This document shows, piece by piece, positions 18,801 to 26,978 of a DNA stretch of 64,000 nt. Origin of the DNA: Asterias rubens (Eukaryota; Echinodermata; Asteroidea; Forcipulatida; Asteriidae); assembly GCF_902459465.1 (NCBI RefSeq), contig NC_047065.1, positions 22,147,828-22,211,827 of the forward strand, given 5' to 3'. Position 1 is the first letter of the stretch, and every line of letters begins with the position of its first letter. The translations under genes were made by a program, and so were the position numbers. Below the pieces are notes generated by a model that was not told the DNA's origin, did no database searches, and saw nothing but the letters and a program-made list of their open reading frames with translations.

Positions 18801-21800
18801 TAGAAATTTGAGCTCAATTGGTCATCGAAGTTGCGAGAGAATAATGGAAGAAAAAGCGCCCTTGTTGCACAAGTTGTGCGCTTTCAGACGCTTGATTTTG
18901 AGACCTCAAAATCAAATTCAGAGGGTATTGAAATCAAATTCAAATGTTTTAGTGAGAAATAACTTCTTTCTCAAAAACTACATTACTTCAGAGAGAGCCG
19001 TTTCTCACAATGTTTTTTACAGCTCTCCATTACTTGTTACCAAGTAAGGTTTTAGCTAATAATTATTTTGAATAATTGCCAATAGTGTCCAGTGAGTTTT
19101 TAAAAGTGTCAAGATCGGGTTTGAAAACCCAAATATTGTTACCTTTTGCTGAACTAATTGTGTTACTCTTTGGAGGTATGTGATGAGTTCCGATAATTTC
19201 TCCTTTGGTTCCGACGACATTGGATCCAATGACTGGGCCATCTTGTAACCATCCAACGCAGCCACATAATCTTCTTGAAACTTGAAAATCTATCAACAGA
19301 TAAATGATGGAGGGGGGAAAATGATGAACTTTGCGTTTTGTAAAGACAGGCCTAGAATGCTGTTCTTTGCATATAAGAAACTATAAATAAATAGTAACAT
19401 TTTGGTTACAACCATGTGTTAATCTCTTAAAGGCAGTGCACACTATTGGTAATTGTCAAAGACTAGCCTTTACAGTTGGTGTATCTCAACATATGCATAA
19501 AATAACAAACCTGTGAAAATTTTAGCTCAATCGGTCATCGAACTTGGGAGATAATAATGAAAGAAAAAAACACCCTTGTCACACGAAGTTGTGTGTGTTT
19601 AGATGGTTGATTTCGAGACCTCAAGTTCTAAACTTGAGGTCTTGAAATCAAATTCATTGAAAATTACTTCTTTCTCGAAAACTATGGCACTTCAGAGGGA
19701 GCCGTTTCTCACAGTGTTTTATACCATCAGCCTCTCCCCATTACTTGTCACCAAGAAAGGTTTTATGTTAATAATTATTTTGAGTAATTACCAATAGTGT
19801 CCACTGCCTTTAAACAGGAGCAGAGTATGAAATCGAGACCACTCTTTTCAGAGCCAACACTCACACAAAAGGGTTTTAAACATGGCTGTACCCGCAACTT
19901 TACTTTTTATTTATAGGGTGCGTTTGTTTAGCTTCCCTAGGTCGACCCCGGCTGCCCGGTTCGTTCGAATAGCTTTGACAGGGCTCACCCGTGTAAGCCC
20001 CCAGTGCCCTGCTTGTGGAGTGGGTCACTTGGGGGTGACCTGAGGTGCATGCGGTCACCACGAGAGGGCGAGTGTGGTCGTTCGATTAGCTCTTGTCAGG
20101 GGCTCACCCTAGTGAGCACTGCGGGGTCGACCCAGGGAAGCTAAACGAACGAAGCCATAGTTTCTTCTTATTTATCCACACAATGTTTCAAACAATACTG
20201 TTTTTGCAGTTGCTGCACCACTCATGTGGAACACCCTACCAACAAGTCTAAAGAGAAGTGACGTCATTGGCTGTGTTCAAACGCCTCCTCAAGAAACTTC
20301 TTTTGCCACAACCATCTTAACTTGCTCCTCTTTTTGTGTTGTGTTCTTTGCTATTCGTTTGATTGTTTTTGTATTAGTTTTTGTTTATTTTTTCACCCTC
20401 CTTTTGTTAGGTGCTCTTTTCTTTATGTAGCACCTCATAAATGCTCTAGTATGATTATTATTAGATGCAAAGCAGCTTTTCTTGAGAGAGGAGAAAAATT
20501 AAGAAACAAGAAGTAGTACCAGAGAAAATATGACTGTAGGCACCTATAAAGTTGAATAACCAGGTCATGGGGTCGATTTCACAAAGAGTTAGGACTAGTC
20601 TTAACTTAGGACAAGTCCTAGGAGATATACAAATTGCATGGATAGTCCTAAGTTAGGATGAGTAACTGGTCCTAACTTGAGATTTGATTAGTCCTAACTC
20701 TTTGTGAAATCCACCCATGGACACACAAACTATTAATTGATTACTCACTGTTGCTCTGTTGAAATACAAATCTGGATTTGATTTTTGAACTGTGTCCTTC
20801 TCCTGCAAGGAAAATAAATAAACTACTGATAGACCCCTTGCAAAACACGCAGCGCAGTAACACTCGCTTAACTTGTCCGCCATTTTGCGAGTCAAAATTG
20901 TGCACAGATGAATTGACTACCATGATGGAAATGGTAGACGCATTCTTAGGAGCTAGATGCATTCCACCTTATGCACGGGGTATATGTTAGACTTTGCAAA
21001 ACTGTTGCGTCATTCCTTGTGTATAGTTGTCACAAAATACAATCACAATTTATTTTGAAGGATTTTAGCCTTCGAGAAAGACTCTGCTAGGGTCGAAACG
21101 TCAGGCCATTAACTATTTTTGGCATTTTATCATCGGTCCATTCGGTTGGTAAGTTGTTTGCAACAGCTAATTTTATTTTCTCAAAATATAATCACAGCGG
21201 GTCATAGCCTTTGAAAACTTAGATCTACAAGTCCTTCAGTTCACATCAGGCAAGATGTTCTTTCTACTTTTAGGCCATTGCACAAAATCATTTAAAAAAA
21301 TTATTAAAAAGACCTCAAAAGTATATTAAAGCCTACACCATGTGTACAAGTAGGTCAGCCTTGGTACTTTATAAACTGGTCTACTTTTTACCCAAGGTAC
21401 TCATAGGCCTGTTATATTTTGATTATAACAAAATCAACAAAATTTGTCTTCCTCCCACCCCCTCCTGCTCCATCCACAAAGTAAGCCAGAGGGGTGTCTG
21501 AGTGTCTTTTGGACACCATGTTTTAAAGCCATTGGACACTTTTGGTAAACAGTATTGTCCAAAGGCCCACACTTTGTGTATCACAACTTATATATAAAAT
21601 AACAAACCTGTGAAAATTTAGGCTCAATCGGTCATCAAAGTCGGGAGAAAACCCACCTTTGTTTCCGCACATTTTTGCCGTGTCATGACATGTGTTTACT
21701 ATAGTCCCCAATTCTCGTTGTCGAGAATTGATAATTGTTTTAATGGAATTTAATTTCATGGAATAATATTTCTAGAGAAGTCTTTTACCATTACCTTCTG

Positions 21801-24800
21801 TAAACCCTGTAAGTTATTTGTAAATCTGTGAACTTTTTTGTTTTTCTGTTCCGAAAGTGTTTAATGGCTTTTAAGGAACAACTCGCTTTTCAAAGACCAA
21901 CTCGTCCGATCCCAAGGCAACGTGTTCCTTTAAATTTGGACACCCGTTTTATCTGTCATTTACGTAGTAAGTTAACAATTTCGGCAACCAGGTTTTAGCT
22001 TCCCGCAAAGTTGGACACCCTTTATACAAATCCGGGCTAAATAAAACCTTGCCTCCACCCTGTTGCTTACCGCTTGTGAGTAGGCACCTAGACACTGCTT
22101 GAGAATTCCTGATTTCTGGCCTCCATTGAAGAACACTGTCAGGTACGCATTGCCAGCGATGACTGGATGGGAATACAAAAACAAAAACTACAATCGAACG
22201 TCAAATCCGCATGCACATCAATCTATAAATATGGCCAAGAAAAAAAGACCATCCCTGATACATGTATATGCAGACATGCAACTTTCTAATTGCAAAAAAA
22301 AAAAAATGGAAATGGCCGATCACACTAACTTTTGTCAGTGTTTTTCAGTTTTCTATGGCACTGTTTTGAAAAGAAAAAAAGGAAATCAGCTGATCAGCTG
22401 AAAAGTTGTCTGCCAGTTATGGTGTACATGTATATGGAAGAGGCTGTGTCCCCCCCCCCCCCGACCCCACAAATCTTCTCATACCTAAACACACACTTTT
22501 CCACACCAGTAAAATCCTCAATAGAATTCCTGAACATGTTCAAGCTTTTCACTACTATTTTTTTTACAGAAATTCTGGAAAAACTTACCGCAGTCATAAT
22601 AGATGTTAATTTAAAAAAAAAAAAAAATTCACAGGACTCGGGAAAGTACTAAAAAAAAAAAATAAAAAAAAAATTACCGCAGTCAATTCATAATCATACT
22701 TTCAAAGCCAACTTCCCAAACTAACTTGAACTTAAACCAGGGCCTAATTTCATAGAGCTGCTCAACCACATGACGAATAATATGCTTTACCAGAATAAAG
22801 TAACCAGTCAAAATATTATTCCGCATTTACAATCTGTGACTGGTATCCTGCTTGTTGGTTAACAGAAAACTGCTAAGCAAGATATGCTGTTTTAGCAGCT
22901 CTAGGAAACTGGGCCCAGGACCAATCAGCTCTGTAAACACTCAGTACCAAAATTGAGTAGAGTATTCATGCATAGAATTTCATCTTTGAAAGGGCAAGGC
23001 CATATTAATTTTGCAAAGAGATTTTCCCATTGAAAAATCTTAAAGTCAATTTGAAACTTTTATGAAGGGGCACCAAGGCCAAGACCAGGGGCAACGGAAG
23101 CCACGGTCAACTTTCTACTCACACCATGACGTGCCATCGCCGTAGTCCAGCTGCACCGCTTCCTTGGCGTGCTCGACGCTCTCTTGGATGAACTTTGCCC
23201 TCTCCTCTTTCGTTTTGCCAAGTTGCCGCAACACCATGGAGAGATTTCTGAGTGATACTTTGTTTCTTGACTGGAAAGAAAATATCATTACAGACAAATC
23301 TTAATTGGAGTGTGCAGCATTTGATTGGAAGAAAAAGTAATTCTGTCGTGGCCGAGCAGTAAAGAGCACCGAACTCAAGCTTTGGTGTTTCTGTTCAGCA
23401 GAGTGTGGGTTTGAGTCCAGACAGTGACACTTGTGTCCCTGGGCAAGACACTTAAAGGAACACGTTGCCTTGGATCGGTCGAGTTGGTCTTTGAAAAGCG
23501 TTTGTAACCGTTTGTTATAAAAATGCATATGGGTAGAAAGATGTTGTAAAAGTAGAATACAATGATCCACACAAACATGCCTCGAAATTGCACGGTTTTC
23601 CTTTTACCTCGTCGACTAACACAGTCGGCCATTTATGGATAAATGGCCGCCCACGTTAGTTCGCACCGTAAAAGGAAAACCACGCAATTTCGAGGCAAAC
23701 TTGTGTGGATCATTGTATTCTACTTTTAAAACATCTTTCCAACCATATGCAATTTATAAAAATACTGTTACAAACGCTTTTTATAGACCAACTCGTCCGA
23801 TCCAAGGCATTGTGTTCCTTTAACTATTATTGCTTATCTCCACCCAGGGGTAAATGGGTACATGTGAGGGCAGAGATGGTTCTTGTGATTGATTTAGCAG
23901 AATACAAGTTCTCAACAAGCCACACTGGAAGGCAAACTCTACCTTTGTTTTATTCACCATTAGATTGTTTTAATCCTATTTGAATAAAGTTATATGCAAT
24001 TAAAACTAACCTGTGCAAATTTTATTTCAAAGGTGAAAGTGTTTGAGTAATTACCAAAGGTATTTCCTTTAAAAGAAATAGATACACTGAAAACAAACTG
24101 GATTCCCTTACATGGTTCAAGGCTCCGTTGAAGCAGTTCCTTGCCGCTTCAATGTCTTTATTCTTCCAGTAACATTCTCCGAGTTGGTTCCACGCCTCCA
24201 CCAGTTTGGGATCCAGCTTCACCGCCTTAGACAGACACTCCAAAGCCTCAGAGCTGAACTCTGGCATGACATTCAGAGCTCTACCACGCTGGAGCATATA
24301 CTCTGCTCGATTCTTAATCTGGCCTGTTTGACAAAGAAAATTTGATATCAGAATTCTGTAAACTAATAGTAATACTGAGTTCTTACATAGCTTGATCGCA
24401 GCCGATGGGCGTATCGAAGTACTCAGGATTTTATTTTTGTGCAAGGTATGCCCAACATGTTCTTAAAGTATAAGACCACTGCCTTTCCATAAAAAAATGT
24501 AAAGGTTTACAAGGTGCTGTGGCACAATATGCTGTCGATCAGACCAGCCGTTGATTTCACCAATGTCTTCCTAACTTAGGATTAATCTTAGGACTTAGGA
24601 CGGGTTCTGATCCGTATCCAAATACGTGGGACGCATTGAACCCATCCTAAGTTAGGATGGGTTACTCGTCCTAACTCTCGAGATAGGATTGATCCTAGCG
24701 TTTCGTGAAATCGGCTGCTGGACTACCAGGGCTAACCACTTCTCATTACAATAAGTCCACCGGGTTCTGTTACGTGCATTACTAACACAACACACAGGAT

Positions 24801-26796
24801 CTATGGCTTAAGGCAGGTCTCGTTCAAGGGACGCAGATTAGTGTCTTGTTTATTTAAGGACACAAAGTGTCACAACAAACCACACGTAGGATTCGAACTG
24901 CCTCTAGCTACCGCGCAACGTCGGTAGTCTAGTTGGTAAGACACTGCTCTAGAATTGCAAGGGTCGTGGGTTCGAAACCCACCTGAGTAACATGCCTGTG
25001 ATATTTTTTTCACAGGACTCGGTAAAGTACTGAGTATACAGTGCTAACACACTTCGGTGTATGGGTAAAAAGCAAAATGAATATTCTTTATCCGCGATGC
25101 AAATTTAACATCTATTATAAACCACACTGTGCTGATCAGAAACACCCAGACCAGAGCTTGTGCCCTCAACCTCGAGAGCCATTGGGCACAACATTTCTTG
25201 AGCAGCAGACCAGAGCTTGTGCCCTCAACCTCGAGAGCCATTGGGCACAACATTTCTTGAGCAGCGGACCAGAGCTTGTGCCCTCAACCTCGAGAGCCAT
25301 TGGGCACAACATTTCTTGAGCAGCAGACCAGAGCTTGTGCCCTCAACCTCGAGAGCCATTGAGCACAACATTTCTTGAGCAGCAGACCAGAGCTTCTGCC
25401 CTCAACCTCGAGAGCCATTGGGCACAACATTTCTTGAGCAGCAGACCAGAGCTTGTGCCCTCAACCTCGAGAGCCATTGGGCACAACATTTCTTGAGCAG
25501 CAGACCAGAGCTTGTGCCCTCAACCTCGAGAGCCATTGAGCACAACATTTCTTGAGCAGCAACCTGCACACCCGTACTTCAAAATCCTAGTCTTGCTTAG
25601 ACCCAGTAACTGGGGCGGTGTACAACGGAAGATGACAACATTTTGAAAAATGGAGTACTGGGCCTTAGTTACTGGGTCTAAATCTTTCTTAAAAACCTGA
25701 TGGAGATAATGACATACTTTGTATCTCGTCTAAGAGTGCGACGACCTTTGTCAGCTCCAGACCCAGTTCCTCCGTCTTATGAATGGCTCGTTCAATATCA
25801 TTCTTCTCAAAGAAGTGGTCTCTGAAGTCATACAGATCCTGAACAGCTTTCTGAGGAGAGAACAGTTTGAAAAACTTTAAAGTTTTAAGTTCGTGGAGGA
25901 TAAGTTGACCAACATAAGTTGTTCTTGTTGGTCTGTCCAGTTGTTTCCCTCAGTTGATTTACTCCCCATGCCAGCATGCTCCTCTCCTATTCTTTTTTTT
26001 TTTTGCTCATCTAGTTGCCGTACTGTCACGTTCTGTTCTGGGTTTTTAAAATAATTATTGTGCGCTTTTTTAATAATTATTACATTCATTATTATTTTGA
26101 TTGGTTCGTTGTGTTATCGTTTCACTTTTAGCTGTGCTTTTTGATGTACAAGTTGTATTTGTTGAGGTCCAATATTATATATAGTATTAATAATAATAAT
26201 AATAATATTATATTATGTTTGATAATTACTTCTACAGCAATTCATGTCCCCAACCCCTCCTACCCAACAGGGTATTGGCATAGGCAATGGCAAGCATAGA
26301 TCATTGACGTTGAAAGGCCTAAAGGCTACTTTTAGAAACTATAAGGCTCCCCGTGAGCTTTGCGTCCACTTGCTCGGCCACGTCCCCCTAGACACATGCT
26401 ACGTACCATCCCACGCACTGCCCCTGGGCCCCTTCCCTTTACTTTTACCTATCCCAGAGCATGCCAGGTCCCTTTCCCCGCAATTATAAGGCCCGCTCTT
26501 TTCCCTGGCCTTCTTCCTTTGCCCCCCCTCCTGATCTGACCTGACCTGCCCCCCCCACAAGAAAGATTAAGAAAGAAGATTTAATTTCACCGCATTCATC
26601 ATGTCATTGTCATCATGATCATCACTCACTTCACTGCACAACAGACACTGATGTCATTTCAATATTCAACTTAAATAAAATAAAAAATCTGATATACAGA
26701 TCACAAATAACTTCTATTTTATGTGCAACAAAAAATATGAAATTACATCACCTTTGCTCTGTTCAAAATATTTTCGTTTTCGTCTGCTGCCGCCAT
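15803..26796 (-). CDS. TTC5: TTC5 / STRAP, tetratricopeptide repeat protein 5; ten coding exons, complete
   Basis: Coding exons in transcript order: 26796-26752, 25850-25718, 24323-24112, 23270-23123, 22162-22071, 20802-20749, 19289-19143, 18107-17893, 17750-17606, 15922-15803; stop TGA at 15805-15803. All joins are in phase, giving about 436 residues (human about 440). In vertebrates TTC5 is a stress-responsive p300/JMY cofactor, and in the cytosol it recognises the N-terminus of nascent tubulins during tubulin mRNA autoregulation (family knowledge). The TPR array spans exons 2-7, with clear family blocks such as AVKLDPKLVEAWNQLGECYW, NKVSLRNLSMVLRQL and NPDLYFNRAT. The C-terminal OB-fold domain spans exons 8-10 (KLEVTPLSRLKPGPN, VVLGKVVCSV, GTIIGDSVAVPEP, FSSMRVDTPVALVVN). 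Exon 10 lies 1.7 kb from exon 9, beyond LINE and foldback elements. It was found by its phase-0 acceptor CTCTAG and the conserved FSS-RV-TP block. The start ATG sits in GCAGCAATGG. Confidence 0.95.
16136..16690. mobile_element. DNA-transposon-like element with long inverted ends
   Basis: TATACACCAATTCAGGCGC at the left is inverted at the right (GCGCCTGAATTGGTGTATA). Subterminal blocks are also inverted (GCCTAGTTTTGTGC / GCACAAAACTAGGC and GGAAATCATGTTTC / GAAACATGATTTCC). No transposase frame is visible. It lies in TTC5 intron 9. Confidence 0.85.
16691..17255. mobile_element. inverted-repeat element next to 16136-16690
   Basis: The left part has GTAGTCTTCCTAGTCGATTT and TCTGCCCAGGTAGCAGAAC; the right part has the reversed counterparts CTACCTGTGCGG and GGCTGAGACTACTACTTTG. 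Related sequence occurs at 56380-56500 in an ELMO intron. Edges are approximate. Confidence 0.55.
17262..17490 (-). pseudogene. LINE reverse-transcriptase C-terminus remnant
   Basis: The - strand encodes TFWNPPGGHPNRGRRKMSYA, resembling the FWNP-HG-R-RGRP tail of non-LTR retrotransposons. In a shifted frame it continues RDEATWHDFIKAASTITSK. The frameshift and isolation show a dead fragment. It lies in TTC5 intron 9. Confidence 0.65.
18260..18480. mobile_element. C-family MITE, left half only
   Basis: TTAAAGGGACACGTTGCCTT is followed by body motifs AGTAGAATATAATGATCCAC and CATGGCACGCCATTTTGTGG. The right end is missing. It lies in TTC5 intron 7. Confidence 0.7.
18782..19100. mobile_element. 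A-family MITE, rearranged
   Basis: Shortened left end AAAGACACTAGACACTAG jumps directly to GAGCTCAATTGGTCATCGA, then an altered palindrome and a right end CAATAGTGTCCAGTG. It stops about 40 bases from TTC5 exon 7. Confidence 0.75.
19427..19813. mobile_element. A-family MITE, intact ends
   Basis: TTAA on both sides, left end GGCAGTGCACACTATTGG, right end GTGTCCACTGCC, and a central palindrome of GAGACCTCAAGTTC type. Confidence 0.88.
19914..20155. mobile_element. D-family GC-rich inverted-repeat element
   Basis: Ends GGGTGCGTTTGTTTAGCTTC and GAAGCTAAACGAACGAAGCC are inverted. The body has TGGAGTGGGTCACTTGGGG and CACGAGAGGGCGAGTGTGG. Other copies are at 31745-31988, 51832-52083 and (right half) 55893-56044. 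Confidence 0.8.
20205..20460 (+). pseudogene. CR1-like LINE 3' end
   Basis: The frame VAAPLMWNTLPTSLKRSDVI matches the AAP-LWN-LP C-terminal motif of CR1-like reverse transcriptases. A frameshift then gives GVFKRLLKKLLFATTIL. The tail ATAAATGCTCTAGTATGATT TATTA fits a CR1-type 3' end. It lies in TTC5 intron 6. Confidence 0.7.
20571..20716. repeat. F-family palindromic element
   Basis: GGTCGATTTCACAAAGAGTT at the left is matched inverted by AACTCTTTGTGAAATCCACC at the right. Multiple AGTCCTAACTTAGGAC-type motifs lie inside. Confidence 0.8.
21523..21874. mobile_element. B-family MITE
   Basis: TTAAAGCCATTGGACACTTT at the left and a decayed AAGTGTTTAATGGCTTTTAA at the right. The central hairpin TTCTCGTTGTCGAGAATTG is present. 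Its right TTAA is reused by a 60-bp C-family remnant (21871-21933). Confidence 0.85.
21871..21933. mobile_element. miniature C-family remnant
   Basis: TTAAGGAACA at one end and GGCAACGTGTTCCTTTAA at the other are both C-family ends, with almost all of the body deleted. Confidence 0.65.
22738..22917. repeat. E-family foldback, short variant
   Basis: GGGCCTAATTTCATAGAGCT and GCAGCTCTAGGAAACTGGGC form the inverted ends. Poly(C) and poly(A) tracts lie just upstream at 22450-22672. Confidence 0.65.
23340..23451 (+). mobile_element. tRNA-Leu-derived SINE, interrupted
   Basis: CGTGGCCGAGCAGTAAAGAG (A box) and GTGGGTTTGAGTCCAGACAG (B box) are followed by CTTGTGTCCCTGGGCAAGAC. A C-family MITE then interrupts at TTAA, and the SINE tail resumes at about 23824-23910 (CACCCAGGGGTAAATGGGTA). 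Confidence 0.75.
23452..23823. mobile_element. C-family TTAA-flanked MITE inside a SINE
   Basis: Left end TTAAAGGAACACGTTGCCTT; right end CATTGTGTTCCTTTAA. The centre is palindromic around GGCCATTTATGGATAAATGG. The flanking SINE pieces read through across the TTAA. Confidence 0.85.
24546..24718. repeat. F-family palindromic element, divergent
   Basis: GTTGATTTCACCAATGTCTT and CTAGCGTTTCGTGAAATCGG form the ends. Inside are CCTAACTTAGG-type motifs. It lies in TTC5 intron 2. Confidence 0.65.
24905..25065 (+). mobile_element. second-type tRNA-derived SINE
   Basis: TAGTCTAGTTGGTAAGACAC resembles an A box and GTGGGTTCGAAACCCACC a B box. The tail TTTTTTTCACAGGACTCGG, AAAGTACTGAGTATACAG matches 42125-42260. 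The shared non-tRNA tail argues against a functional tRNA gene. Confidence 0.65.
25147..25559. repeat. 59-bp minisatellite, seven copies
   Basis: The unit contains CAGACCAGAGCTTGTGCCCT, CAACCTCGAGAGCCATTGGG and CACAACATTTCTTGAGCAG. Copies start at 25147 and every 59 bases. Only a few substitutions are seen (GGGCAC/GAGCAC, TTGTGCC/TTCTGCC, GCAGACC/GCGGACC). It lies in TTC5 intron 2, 159 bases from exon 2. Confidence 0.96.
25600..25682. repeat. short foldback with AGACCCAGTAACTGGGGCG ends
   Basis: AGACCCAGTAACTGGGGCG at the left is mirrored by TTAGTTACTGGGTCT at the right. It is related to the longer foldback at 36875-36992. Its right edge is about 35 bases from TTC5 exon 2. Confidence 0.6.
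25860..26700. other. TTC5 intron 1, no clear feature
   Basis: A+T-rich, with an (AAT)n stretch near 26190-26210 and a pyrimidine-rich section at 26240-26560. The open frames here show no family resemblance. Confidence 0.5.
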
Positions 26797-26978
26797 TGCT
26801 GCAAAGTTGTTTATATACAACGAGTAGAGCCCATAGACCAGCGGTAGATCGTGTGCATCGCGGACTAGTTTGACGCTTGGATTGCATTAGCCACTGAAAT
26901 AAACTCCGCCCACCAACACCCAACCCCATGCTTTCTACTCAATCAAATATCTTATGTGCAAGTAGCACGACAACAAAC
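26797..26978. promoter_or_regulatory. bidirectional promoter region between TTC5 and CIAO2B
   Basis: The two start codons diverge with 182 bases between them, so both 5' UTRs and core promoters must lie here unless upstream noncoding exons exist. A GC-box-like CCGCCC is at 26906-26911. I see no clear TATA box, as expected for housekeeping promoters. An ATG at 26928 lies in frame with CIAO2B. Confidence 0.7.

Noticed and set aside
24916..24985. Genuine tRNA gene with A and B boxes
   Set aside because: No full acceptor stem pairs cleanly, and the T-rich tail is shared with copies at 4590 and 42125.
25041..25319. 92-residue open reading frame with internal repeats
   Set aside because: It is translation of the 59-bp minisatellite. 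There is no start context or family resemblance, and it lies in a TTC5 intron.
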